From assembly GCF_010093815.1 (NCBI RefSeq), contig NW_022985557.1:1178001-1242000 (forward strand): DNA of 64,000 bases, given 5' to 3'. The DNA comes from Pseudovirgaria hyperparasitica (Eukaryota > Ascomycota > Dothideomycetes > Acrospermales > Acrospermaceae). The translations under genes and the position numbers were made by a program. Below the pieces are notes generated by a model. The model had not been told where the DNA came from. It saw only the letters and a list, made by a program, of their open reading frames with translations, and did no database searches. Below, in pieces: positions 24,682 through 36,348 of the stretch (positions are counted from its first letter, which is position 1; each line of letters opens with the position of its first letter).

Positions 24682-26095
24682 CTAAGCTACCACATCATTG
24701 GCAGCTTGCTCTTTCTCTTCTTGATCGCCACTGACTTTGCTTCCGGTGTTGTGAATGCTGCTCAGGACACTTTTCAACTCCACTAGAAACCGGTCCACCT
24801 CTTGCTCAGTCCCAACCGTGATTCTCAATGCACCTGTGCACCCGTGCTCCTTTCCTCTGAAACGAACAACCACACCTTTCTGCTCCGCCAGGGCTTCATA
24901 AACGCCTTGTGCCGTGACGTTTGAGGGCTTCCCTTCTGGCCCATCTAGCATTTCGACAAGAAGAAAATTTGCGTCTGTCCCCCCAAGAAACCGGCCGACA
25001 CCAGCGATTTTTGGCATCTCTCTCAATAGCCGCTCTCTCTGGATCATGATCTTCTCTCTGTTCTCTTGCATGACTTGCAGATGCTCGGGACTGAGCGCAG
25101 CTGTAGCTATCTGCGAGGTTGGACTGGAAATGTTGTAGGGAGCTTTCAGAGAGTTCAGAAGGCGCGCAATGGGAGTGGAGGTGAATGCAGCACCGAGCCG
25201 TATGCCAGCGAGGCCGAACGCTTTGCTCAGCGTCTGCATTACAACAAGATTAGGAACTTCGAGAACCCATTCTGCTAGAGAAGCTTCTGGTGGAGAGAAA
25301 TCAATGTACGCTTCGTCGAGGACTACTATGCCGTTCCAAGTGGGATGATGGACAATTTCCATGATTGCGGACTTCGGTAGAGTTGCGCCGGTAGGGTTGC
25401 CTGGAGTACATAAATATACGAGCTTGATGGTTGAATCTTCGGATAATGCCTGTTTAATGCCTTGGACATCCAGTGCAAAGTTTTCTGATGCTATCAAGGG
25501 CACATTCACAATGGAGACATCATTGACTTGTGCCGATACGGCATACATGCCGTAGGTTGGCGGGCATGTAAGAATCTTGTCCTTGCCTGGAGCGCAAAAA
25601 CAGCGCAGCAACGCATCGATCGCTTCATCAGATCCAACTCCTACAAATAGATTCTCCGGGGTGAGAGTCTTTGTTGTATGAAGCTTGGCATTGCGGAGGT
25701 TGCATAGAAGCTGCTTTAATGTAGATTGGTGTCTTCAGCTTGTCAGAGAGAGACGTGACATGCATGTATGGGGGAGCGGACTGACGGATCTGGGTATCTG
25801 TTCAATCCACGCAGATCAAAATCTAGTGACCGCACTGGTGTCCCATCCATAGCCTGCTGTAAAACACCTCCAGCTTTGTTCAAAGCGAGCCCAGGGCCAT
25901 ATGCGTTCTCGTTCGCGTCGAGGAGGACATTTGTCCCGTCATCTTTGTAATCACTATCCAGTCAGCCATGGCACGGTCGAGATCGCATGACAAAATGTGT
26001 TTTACTCACTCTCTCGCACATCTGTATGGTTGCAAATGTAGAATGTTTGGCCGGGCACACTTCTCCAGATCGAATGCGGAGTTAGAGTGTGTCAT
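24682..26095 (-). CDS. HIS5: Histidinol-phosphate aminotransferase
   Basis: A PLP enzyme of histidine synthesis that converts imidazole-acetol phosphate plus glutamate to histidinol phosphate. Three exons (26095-26010, 25953-25786, 25732-24682) give 434 aa. Class-II aminotransferase marks in order are the N-terminal block FDLEKCARPNILHLQPYRCARDDY, substrate arm LLDANENAYGPG, RYPDPHQ, the glycine loop FVGVGSDEAID, CTPGNPTGA, VLDEAYIDF, the PLP-lysine motif TLSKAFGLAGIRLG, and the carboxylate-binding Arg in GALRITVGT. The second splice (acceptor ctgaag) was chosen because it restores DPHQSTLKQLLCNLRN. The first 28 codons match the usual fungal start. The C-terminal acidic tail (about 20 residues) is longer than the core family needs. 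Confidence 0.95.
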
Positions 26096-26563
26096 AATGT
26101 AGGATGCGAGAATCAAAAGTGCTGGCGGGGTTCGCCCATCTTTCGAGCTTTGGCCCGGCCTTGGCAATGATAAGATCTACAAAAGCCCATGAAAAGCGAG
26201 CTACTTGAGATCAGCATTCATTTCATTCTCCCATCAATTGTCTCCAGGAACAACATTCCTGACTATCGAGCGTAAACCCATCATGATCAGCGCGAGTCAA
26301 TGGCAAAGTCTCAACGTAACATATAATACAACACAATACCATGATTTGACATAAACGGAATATTTGTTCGCAGCCGAAGTAGGCTGAGAGAAATATGCTC
26401 TGATCATTACAATGTGGCTAACTTGCTAAAATTATTGAATGGACGTCTTCGTATGAAGCCGACTTCAGCCATCCACACAGTGGATGTTGCCTACAAGCCT
26501 CACAGTCTCGCTTCCCCCAGTCGAGCTGAGTGACATCGAAAGAGTTCCTCACCCTTGCTCAAT
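26096..26563. other. Intergenic, HIS5 promoter
   Basis: 468 bases holding the HIS5 promoter and the 3' UTR of the serine hydrolase gene. A single tgactc-like Gcn4/CpcA-type site could be expected, but I cannot point to a convincing one. Confidence 0.4.
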
Positions 26564-28262
26564 CTAACCTAAGTAGTCGAACCAAATCTTCTTAGACCCC
26601 ATTTCGGCTTCTAATGTAAGCCCAACCTGACTAGGACGGCCATCAGGCCCGATCCGGAATTCTGCCTCGAAATACTGGTAGTCAAAGCTCGCTGCCGGTG
26701 CGAAGCTCGGACTCATAGTCCTCGCGATGAAATAGTCGCCGCTGACGTGCTCGAAATCAAGTGTATACTTCCACGTCTTTTCAAATGTATCCATATGCAG
26801 CACTGCCTCCGCATCCCGAAGCCACCATGCAGGTGACTCAGCCAGCCTCAGGGTGAGGTTCCGATAGCCAGGGTTATGGTACGTTCCGACGTACTTTGAC
26901 AGTTCCAGTGTGGTTTGCAATGGTGGCGAAGGCGCAGATGGATATGCATTCTTCCGTGCGCTCTTCCAGTTGTTCTTCCACATCTCCTCATCTTTCGTAT
27001 ACTTACCCATCCAATCGAATCTTTCCTTAGCAGGGATCTCAAGCAGGTTATCGAGTAGCTCGAAGCAGACGATGTCGATGGCCCAATCACTGTACATGTC
27101 TGTGTTAGACATGAGAGCAAGAGTCCAGTTCTTTTCCGGGATGTACATCATCTTGGCTGCGTATCCAGGCACGGATCCATCATGGTAGAATAATTGATGA
27201 CCTTTGTAGACAGTAATCTCCCAGCCGAAGCTGTAGCCTACTGGGCCAGTGAAAGCCGAGTGCTCGTCTGCAGACAGGAACGTACGAGGCTTTCGGAGCT
27301 CCACGTAACTCTCGTGTGAGAGTATACGGGGGTCCTCATTCATGATCGCGCGTAAGTATTTGGCGTAGTCAACGACATTGGTAATCATTACACCTGCCCC
27401 ACTTACTTCTGGAGCATCGAATGGCCTCATTGGAACAAACTTTGCTGTGGTTTCGTTGTAGAAATATGACGTAGCAAGAATTTCGTTCCCGTCTGCCTCG
27501 GCCTTTTGGGCGTCTGTAAGGCTAAAGAAGGTTGAAGTCATACGTAGGGGTTTCCAGATGTTCTTCTTGAGGAAGTCGCCAAGCGACATGTCGGTGAGCT
27601 TCTCTACAACGTAACTCAGTGTTATAAACATCAGGTTGCAGTACTGGAACTTTGTCCGCACTTCAGCGGTCATTGGCAGATGCCGAAGACCTAGCACTAT
27701 GTCTTTCAGTGTGACGTTGGCGCCCCCATAACTGGAATCATGCCGAGGCATACCAGTACGGTGCGACAATGCATCCTCAAGAGTTACATGGAGTGTGGCG
27801 TAGTCATCCGGTAGAACAAATTCCTCACGAATAAGGGAGGATATTGGGGTCTGGAGGTTAATTGGGTCAGATGAATTAGCGCTCCGCTCCATCAACATCA
27901 GCAGACTGGCTGCAGTAAAAGATTTGGTAGTGGATCCACCAAAGTAAAGAGTTTCGGCAGTAGCGGCAGTGTTGGGAGTTCTCGATATCCCGTATCCCTA
28001 CACCATGTCAGCGCCATTTCTTGGTCGATTGAGTGTTGTCTACCTTTGCGTATGTTGTTGTGCCGTTGGAGAATGATATCGAGATACCTGGCACATGAAA
28101 CTTGGATAATGTAGTCTCGATGAATGAGCTCATCTGACTGTCAAACGGGCCATCTGATGAAAGACCGGCTGTTTCTGCTGTATGATCGGATGTGATTGCC
28201 TGGTCGTTGGGGAATGTAGCAACCACACAAGGCAGAATAAGCAGGCTTCGTATAAGCCTCAT
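26564..28262 (-). CDS. Secreted beta-lactamase-fold serine hydrolase
   Basis: Two exons (28262-28044 and 27997-26564, 46-nt intron) encode 550 aa. Residues 1-18 form a signal peptide (MRLIRSLLILPCVVATF). The class-C beta-lactamase / DD-peptidase fold is shown by the SxxK nucleophile motif STTK (about Ser95-Lys98), the YxN motif (QYCN) and an HxG-type third motif (YHDGSVPGY). A C-terminal beta-rich domain (about residues 420-550) resembles the lipocalin-like domain of such esterases. Fungal members of this group include lactonases, esterases and cluster-borne transesterases, so substrate is open; penicillin resistance should not be assumed. Several N-x-S/T sites fit secretion. An upstream TTG-initiated extension was ignored. 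Confidence 0.9.
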
Positions 28263-30072
28263 CGTGAGCGGGACGGACCGTTGCAATACGGGACAATATA
28301 TCTTTCAATGTGGTGGTGAGAGATACGAAGATGTTTTCCAGGAGCAGCCGACGGTCTTTACATTAGAGAGTGCTAGATCTAGTGACAGACCACTGAAAAT
28401 CGATTGGTTATTCTCTTCCAACGCTAAGCTTAATTGAGCCTGAAACTAAGCTCCAATTGGCTACCAGCAGTATACCCTACCGATATCTAGTGGAGTCGCG
28501 TTCACTTTTCGATTCCCATTGTATCTTATATTAGGAAGCGCGTAGATAGACGTGTATACAAACCTCACTAGTTACTTTGTATGTAAATGACTTAGGCTAT
28601 CAGGCTAATAGATCTTTCCCTAGCTAAATAAGAGCACTGCTTTAGTATTATTGCCTAGTGCAGCATGGCGGGTAGTAAGCCCCTTTCTTTAAGCCAATAA
28701 TTATTGACTTCTAGTTGACCTTTAAACTTCGCTTATCTCTTCGCACGTTCGTTCCTTAGCCAACTAGAGCTCTTGAACTCTCTTCCTTCCCCTCCCCCCC
28801 TCCCCTTCAATTTAACGCTAAAATTAGCATTGTCCGAGTACCCTTTTACTATTAAGCCAACCGTTAGGGGCTCATGGCGGAGAAAGAGATGCAGGTTAAA
28901 GAGTGTCCGCTGGGCGGACGATCTGCGGTGCTAAATTTTCCGCCGGCTCTTTTCCGCTTTTCACCGAATAAATTCGCTATAAGAAAGAAAGTTCCTAGAA
29001 CAAGTCTATACGTCGATTCTTATGTCCCTACTATAGACAGGGCTTAGACCAAAAGCTATTTATTATAGATTCTATCTATGCTAGTAAAGCTAGCAGGAAA
29101 GGACTGGCCGAGCGGCTAGTCAAAATCGATGGAACCTAATCCGGTTAGTTCGTCGCTATGCCATTACCCACTTAGATAATCTCTAGATCTGACCGCGAAC
29201 AAACTTGACCAACAAGCGAACTCACTTCATCGTACCCTTGCTCAGATATCGTGTCACTCTCCATAGTTTCAATCAGAGCTGATATTTGAGAGTCGAGGTT
29301 CCACTCTCAGCGCCTTTAAGACCACAGATATCGTATCAAGTGGGCCCCTGATCACGGCACAGTATGCGTTCGTCACAGCCTCCTCCCAGCATCGTCTTTG
29401 AGGAAATATATGCTTCCCTTAGAGCCATACACAGGGTCTCCATGCATTTATCTTGCTCGACGACACTTGAAGGTTACACTTCCATGCATACTTTGTCATA
29501 AACCGTTACATTACTGACACTGTCTACCTGAATGGCTATTCCTAAAACGGCGCGGAGAGGCCGTAATCTGGACAACATACATGAGTTCAGCCTGCTTCTG
29601 CGTTGTCTCACGAGGGTCTAGAATGAGTGTGAGACAAACGTGCCAACTCTTTGCCTGATGCGGCGCAGAAAGCATCATCCTCGCTTTCGCTAGCAAATGG
29701 GACTACAAGACTGCGAGGCTGGAGTCGAAAGAGGCCAAACATACACAAGGTATGCATCCTGATCCTCGTAAGTGTCTTCAACTCAGCTTCACATGGAGCA
29801 CTTCACCCATGAGCCTCGTGCCCTATAGAACACTTTCTGTCACTGGTTGCGTAGAGTAGGACAAGGAGGCAATGGTTCTTGAACAGTCGGCCGTAGGACT
29901 CTTTCTTGGACATGGGGAGTGCTTCCTTGTATTTACTATGCTTAAAGCTTGCCTAAGTCTCTCGTTATTATCTTCTCTCTATCTTTACAGCCAGGCCGAT
30001 AAGCTGACCATCATCTAACGTTCCTTTTTCGTATACTATTGCTCTTGCTTGCTACATACCTTTATCTTACTT
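28263..30072. other. 1.8 kb gene-poor stretch with relic-like sequence
   Basis: The first 200 bases are the promoter of the serine hydrolase. From about 28550 to 29160 the sequence turns AT- and ctag/ttag-rich, with a C homopolymer near 28793-28801 and the inverted motif tgtccgctgggcggac at 28904-28919. This looks like a decayed, possibly RIP-mutated, transposon remnant. From 29200 to 30072 nothing coding is visible; the end is pyrimidine-rich and is the probable promoter of the P450 gene at 30073. Confidence 0.5.
28550..29160. mobile_element. Possible decayed DNA-transposon/MITE remnant
   Basis: An AT-rich patch with many ctag/ttag words and a GC-rich hairpin motif (tccgctgggcggac), followed by gctaaattttccgcc. 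No open frame, no intact terminal repeats and no target-site duplication can be defined by eye. A related motif appears on the other strand near 49335-49353. The call rests on composition and shared motif only. Confidence 0.3.
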
Positions 30073-31962
30073 ATGGCAGGCTGCAATGGTCTTTCACTTC
30101 TCTCCCTGGGTCTTTATGGGTCAGCGCTTCTTACCGGCCCAGTCATGCATCTTGGACTCTGGATACGTGGCGAGTGGGATCGTTATGTGAATCACATACT
30201 CTTCCTCGCCTGCTTCATTCATAATGCCGGAATACTGATACTTCACTATCTTACTGGGGCCGACCTTCTGGATGCTTTAGCTATGACTGTAACACTTGAG
30301 GGTGCACACTTGCTGGGCCTTATGTGTAGCATTGGCTTGTACCGAATCTGCTTCCATCCTTTGAGGTTCTTTCCTGGGCCTCTGTCCTTCCGAATATCCA
30401 TATGGGGGAGAACGTGGGCCACGTTTCACAAAGGAGAAAGAGGAGCTATATTGATCGATGAAGTGCATCGTAGGTACGGTGACTATGTTAGGATCGCGCC
30501 GAATCACATATCCGTCAGGAGTGCCTCGTAAGTCTACGCTATTTCTTCACGACATGTATGCTAATGTATGGCAGGTCTATTCCATTGATTCATGGTACAG
30601 GGAAAACCACAGTGTGTCATAAGTCCGCAGCATACCTCAATCCAGTCAATTTCGGTAGTGTGAACGCTACGCGAGATCCCAATGAGCACGCTATCTACCG
30701 CAAGAAGTGGGACAAGGCTCTAGATCCGAAAGGTAATAAAGATCATCACAATCAGTCTCAGCGCATCACTGACTGTGAAAGCTGCTTCTTCATATCTTCC
30801 TGCCATACACCAAGTTGTTCTTGCCCTTGTCAGTCGATTAAGGTACTATCAAGGGCGTCCGATCGTAGCTAACCATGAATACGCTCTGTTCGCATTCGAC
30901 ACAATGGGCAGAATTGGATTTGGCCTCCCTAATGGGTTCAATTCAATGCCCTCAGGAAGACTTCCGCGAGCTATCGCTGATGTCGTTGCTACGACCCGTA
31001 TTGGGGTCTACATGGTAAATGCTATTGATATCTCTGCTGCTAGTTTCATTGTTTCTCACCACGGTCAGATGTTCATCCCTTGGCTACACATGATCACTGG
31101 TATCTTGCCTACATTTGGTATCATATACAAACCAGATGTCAAATTCCGTGAGTTTATAGGTGCAGCCATCCAGGAAAAATCCACAACCGAGCTTCCCGAA
31201 AAGCGACAACACCAAGCCCACAAAGACGTCATCAGCCACCTCATGGATTCCTCCGACGGCGTCAAGCTGTCACACTCCCAACTTCTTTCCAATGGCTTTA
31301 TCATTGGCCTTGCCGGCTCGGACACAACAATCAGTACCATTACTCACATGACCTACCGTTTCGCCCGCCATCCCAACATCGCACGCACTTTACATCAAGA
31401 AATATCCTCAGCACTTTCTCATAGAGGTACCCCAGCTGACTGGCCCGCCATCTCCAAATTGCCTTATCTGGACGCTTTCATCAACGAAACTCTCCGCCTT
31501 CACCCACCCAATCCATCCCCTCTCCCTCGTGTTACACCCCCAGAGGGTCTGTACCTTGACGACGGTGTGTACATTCCAGGTGGCGTCAACGTGTCCACTC
31601 CTGAGTGGAGTCTCCACCACGACTCACGCTACTTCTCTGAACCAGAAGTATTCATGCCAGAACGGTGGATTGCACATGATGTAGCGCGGACCTCAGGGGC
31701 GTCGTTCACGCCACGACCGGAGTGCATATTTGATCGTCGCGCGTTCATACCGTTCCTTAGGGGGCCATATCGGTGCGCTGGCATCTATGTGGCATATATG
31801 GAGCTTAAGATGTGGACGGCGGCTGTACTGATGGAATTCGATATTGTGTTCCCTGAGGGCGTGGATGTTCAGGAGGTCGATCGTCGAGTGAGGGATGAGT
31901 GGAAGGACTATACGATGACACAGGCTGCACCGATTGAGGTTTGCTTTAGGGAGAGGTTATAG
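30073..31962 (+). CDS. Cytochrome P450 with multi-pass N-terminus
   Basis: A haem monooxygenase. Three exons (30073-30527, 30575-30732, 30782-31962; introns 47 and 49 nt) give 597 aa, longer than the 500-520 usual for fungal P450s. The excess is at the N-terminus, where three hydrophobic stretches (about residues 6-30, 42-62 and 72-98) precede the first P450 signature LYRICFHPLRFFPGP. Later marks are the I-helix GLAGSDTTISTITH, the ExxR helix INETLRLHPP, the PERW segment (FMPERWI) and the haem loop PFLRGPYRCAG with the axial Cys. Between the two splices the reading is NPVNFGSVNATRDPNEHA, the expected pre-C-helix region. The substrate is unknown. It opens a 15-kb run of accessory-type genes. 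Confidence 0.9.
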
Positions 31963-32967
31963 ATCAGCTTGTGTGCTCGAACGGAACTTCTCTCTCCAAG
32001 GTAATAGACGGAAGCGATTTTGTTGCGGATCTGTTTGTTCTCAATATTTCCTTGGACTCTGTAAGCTATAAATTTCTCTTCTTTAGTGTCATTCTTTAGG
32101 CCGTATTCGAAATCTTGAAATAACATTATTCCAAAGTCGAGCTAATACATCAGACGATAGCATTCGTATCAAGTGACATTTCTCTGCAGTGTGATGCCTC
32201 TGCAGCCTTCTCGTTCCACAAGCGTTTGACGATCCTCAGTTTCGAGACTATGATATACAACAGATTTCCGTGACCTCAGTCACTTCACAGAACTAAGTTC
32301 AATGTTAACTTTGCAGTGTAGGTCCAAATTAGCCGAGACCTATAGTGCGCGTTCAGTACGGAAGATCACCCCTGAACAAACACCTTAGAGCCTCAGGCGC
32401 AACAGAGAACGCGATCAGACCGACTTCAAATACTGCGTAATCACAGAATCCTGTTCGTTTCCGTCTTATGGATAGACATAATTAGCATACCAACAAACAA
32501 TTGTGGCATTCTCCAATGATATGTAGAGCCAAGACAAACGACGCGCGTCTTTGCTGCATGTTGCAGGTGTGATGCCTTCATGTGCAACACAGTCCCGTCA
32601 AGCAAACATCATCCCACAAGGGATGCAACACCCTAGAGATTCTAAGTGTACTTCCTACTGTCTGTAGACACACTACGATCGGATTTCATCGGGGGTGCAG
32701 CGACAAATCGCGTCCGCGTGGCTCGACAGGCCCAATCAGAGACCTCGCATCGAGTGCCCAACGTAGACGCTAAAACGACGTAAACAGAGAGCTACAACAG
32801 AAGCATATACCGTCCCGCAAGGCTAAATTCTGGTCTGTTGTCTTATTAGTATACATAGATACATACCCGTGGCACATCGAGTACTAGGCTGCTGTTTCAC
32901 TTCAGCAACACTACCATCACGACGTTCAATTGCAGCCCGATCCACAATCCCTAGGGACGCCTTCAAG
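31963..32967. other. 1 kb intergenic, nothing seen
   Basis: This should contain the 3' UTR of the P450 gene and the promoter of the small membrane protein gene. No coding signal was found on either strand. Confidence 0.45.
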
Positions 32968-33699
32968 ATGACGCCCTTCTCTGTCTTTGCGACAGACACC
33001 ACCAATACCAGTCTCAAGGTCCGCATCGCCATGCTTGCCATCTTCCCCTTCCCATTCACGTTCTTGACCGTCTTTGGCGCTGTCGCCAACGCTATCCTTC
33101 CAACGCTTGGTGATATCCCGCTCGGAATCTCGGCTCTTCTGAGCGCGGCCATTATTATCGATGCTGTTAGATATAGATGTGTGTGCAAGACACAGGCCAG
33201 CACGGTGGTGCTGTTGACAGACATCATGCTTGCGGCAAGCCATGTCACCATGTTCGTCATCACACAGGTCGTGATGGGCATGGAATCGCAGTGTCGGCGT
33301 TACCATTGCTACAATAAGGAGGGTCTGGTATTGCTCGCGGGATATGGCAATCTGTTCTTCCTTGTCTTCGCGTACGTTGCCCGGGACTCGGCCCATTAAT
33401 TGGAGGGTTGAGCTGACGTTGATAGTGCGGCTCATGTATACCTGGCTATCAAAAGCATATATGCAGGCTACCGTAGAAATGAGTACGCAGATCGTTGCGA
33501 GGATTGCAATTCGATCGCTATGCCTCGTTTCAAGTCTTTCAGAGGCCTAGGGTACTTTGGAAGGCGCGCTGGAGGCAAGGAATACGCTCAACTGTCGGTA
33601 CAGGATAATGAGGATCCTGATAAGGGCAGGTTTTGCAACGAGGATGCCGAGGGGGAGGACGAGGCTATGCTCAAGCCCTCGACAGAGGAGCACGTGTGA
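32968..33699 (+). CDS. Small four-TM membrane protein, unknown
   Basis: Two exons (32968-33371 and 33426-33699, 54-nt intron) encode 225 aa. Four hydrophobic segments occupy about residues 17-40, 45-64, 75-98 and 112-135, in a MARVEL-like arrangement but without a recognisable signature. The spliced second exon continues the last helix (FAAHVYLAIKSIYAGYRR) and ends in a charged cytosolic tail rich in Asp/Glu and Lys. I start at the ATG at 32968 (MTPFSVFATDTTNTSLKVRI) because the upstream in-frame part is not membrane-like. The splice keeps the frame open for 91 further codons, which supports it. Function unknown. Confidence 0.75.
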
Positions 33700-34004
33700 G
33701 TCAAGGCAGTCGGGGTGGCAATAGACACCGATGTCAAGGACGTACATGCTAACAGCCGCGACGTTTCCTCGGTGTTTGGTGGAATGCGTACCGTTGATGT
33801 GATTCCTGGTACGAACGCAATAGGTCGCAGGACTACTTTGTAGTGCTGGGCCTCATTTCACTCCGAAGTGGTTTCACACGATCAGATTTTATGTATCGAA
33901 TAGTGAATATCTAACATATACCGTCTTTGTTATTCTATAATGCGCTTTCAATATGTGAAGAATGAAGTAACTGGAACATTAAAAGCTTGAAATTTTGGCA
34001 GCAC
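33700..34004. other. Convergent 3' ends, nothing seen
   Basis: 305 bases between the small membrane protein (+) and the large membrane protein (-). AT-rich, no other signal. Confidence 0.5.
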
Positions 34005-36348
34005 TTAGCTTTGAGAATCTGGGTTCCACAAGAGCCCCCTAATATCCGGATCTTCTGAAAGGGACGGCCTCAACGAGGTCTCCGGGTGAGAAGGTGTTAG
34101 GAGACTATCCGATTCTCCTTTCCCGCCCGAGCGGGTAGATATGGAACCGTCAATTCTGGAAGCACCCCTGTCTGGGACATGCAAGCGACCGACCACAAGA
34201 CGTCCCGGGAGGTCTTCCTCAATACGGTCACCAGGCAGCGGAAACAACTCATTATTCGCCGTATGTACCAGGAACTCGCTTTGCCTCTTCGGTATGCCAA
34301 CCCAGCGCATTTCCGGCTTCTCCGTTACCGGCGCAGCGTCTAGTCGTTTTCTCCAGGGAACGATGCCTCTCAGTTCGAAGACAGCACGCTGTAGCTGGAG
34401 GGTTCCCGTCTCGATCCATTCGAGCATTGGATAGGCTCCAATGTCGAACCTCGTGCTGATCCACTTGATTATGCTAGCAAGAACGCAATTCAAGAGGATA
34501 ATGAATCCACCGAGGGAGAGTACTATCTCGATGGCGAGCATGGAGAAAGACGCAAATTCAAAGTCATGAACTTTGATCCGGCCACAAAGTCGTGCAGCAG
34601 ATGCAATCTTGCCGTTGGACACTTTGTCGATAGGAGACATGAATTGAGAAGTGTGGTAGACTGTACCATTAGAAAGGGTGGCAATGTTGCGTGGTGAAGG
34701 CAGCTCGACGATCTTGTGTTGCATTATGGCGAGGGAGGTGTTGTGCATATTCTCAGCTTCTAGTAACCATTGCGTGTCCGGAAGTTGCACACTGACGGCG
34801 ACTTCCAGTGAAAGCAAGAAACCATGGGCAAGGAGGATCTCTCGTCCCAGAGTATAAGTGAGTGAACGCATGTTGGAGAAGTAGGCTGCTTCAGATAATA
34901 GTGCTAGGACATCTTTCTGTTCATCTGTGAAATTATCCCATGCGGGTTCTGAAAAGTCTCCGAAGTAGTTGCCCGTCAGAGTCGAGCACTGTGTCTCATC
35001 TGATGATGAACAGTACTGATACTGTTCCGTTACAGCCAACACTGAGAATTGTTCATCAGCCTTATATAGAGGTGTTCCCTCAGCTCTTGAGTCATTATGA
35101 CCAATTGTTGCGCGAAACCATGGATCATTAACGGGTGTCATGTAGTTGACGAGATTAGACTTCCTGATCAACGTGATGTCGGCATCAGTTCTAGCAAGCG
35201 CTCGTATAGGGGTCCATTCAAACTCAGGGTTACCTGAGTAGAAAGCCATTGGCCTTCAGTCACTATTAGTCCGGTCGACCGTGTGTTCTTACAGTGAACT
35301 TACACAATCTCATAGCCACTATCATAGTGGCCGGTAAAGTTCGATGCTGCAAATGTCCAATTAACGTCGTGACCTAGGAGGTCGATATTTCCAAGCCAGT
35401 AGAGAGTAAACATCTCTCCAGGGAACCCAGCCTCTCGTTCGGCTTCGGTGCCGATGAGATCTGCACGGTTGGTAGTCGTTGTTGTATGGTTCTGCGTGTT
35501 GATCGGACTCCATGTGGTAATCTTTCGAAACCAGACACGTTCTTCCGGCTTAGTGTTCATGCCGAAATCTTCTGAAGATATTAGGCCAGTATCCAAGGAA
35601 AGCGCCAATCCATGATCGCACATCGATTTTTCGAACGGACATGTAGCACTGGTGTTCCGCTGATATAGTCCGATGGTGCGTTTAGGGAAACCGGCGCATC
35701 CACGACCTCCAGAGAAATCCGAGTCGCTTTGCGCGTAGCATGATCTTGCCCACGAGGAGCTTGAAGTTGCTAGAGCCGAGGTGTACTGGTAGACGGCATC
35801 ACCAGCAGCGGCGAACGAAGTATGCTTCATAGCAGCAGTGTCGAAAATACCACACTGTCGCGATGCGAGCAACACTGCGCCTCCTGTTTGAGTTACACGG
35901 GAAGAGAAGATGCCTGCAACTGTAAAACCTACTAAATGTAGAATTGCCACGATGAGAAAGGGGAGTGATCGTAGTGTTACATTATGCCCTCTGCGCTTCC
36001 AACTCCAGAATAGATGTATCAAACTCCATATCGAACCTCCTGCCGTTGATGAGTTGCGGAGGATAGCTTGTCTCCCGTGGTGAAGTCCGTCCTGAGGGTC
36101 TCGAGTCGAATAGCAGCGATGAGCAATGAGCTGTATGATACCCCACAGATGGCCAGCTGCCCATGTAACGAACACGGCGAGGAAGGCAACGAAAAGATAT
36201 GCCCATTTGGGTGAAAGTGTGAGGACTTGACGATCGTTTGCTTGCCGACCTGTTATGGTAAGAATTAGGCTGATACCCGACAACATACGGTCAACTTACT
36301 CCAGTCGATCCAAAAGCCTTCATAGATTCGATCTAGCTGATCTGACAT
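34005..36348 (-). CDS. Large fungal membrane protein with glycosylated ectodomain
   Basis: Three exons (36348-36300, 36249-35304, 35253-34005; both introns 50 nt) encode 747 aa. The start MSDQLDRIYEGFWIDWS leads into two N-terminal membrane helices (about residues 27-48 and 105-128). A long ectodomain of some 400 residues follows, with many N-x-S/T sites and paired cysteines. A third strong helix comes near residue 570 (FSMLAIEIVLSLGGFIILLN), then a cytosolic Arg/Pro/Ser-rich tail with SRS/RPSLS-type motifs. This layout is frequent in uncharacterised Pezizomycotina proteins, often in variable regions. No enzymatic motif is visible and I do not assign a function. The splice into exon 2 was chosen because it restores IDWSRQAND; the exon 3 splice restores YEIVPMAFYSGN. 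Confidence 0.8.

Noticed and set aside
29095-29160. tRNA-like words (ggactggccgagcgg) in the relic patch
   Set aside because: Resembles the D-arm start of a Ser/Leu tRNA, but no anticodon stem, T arm or acceptor pairing can be drawn.
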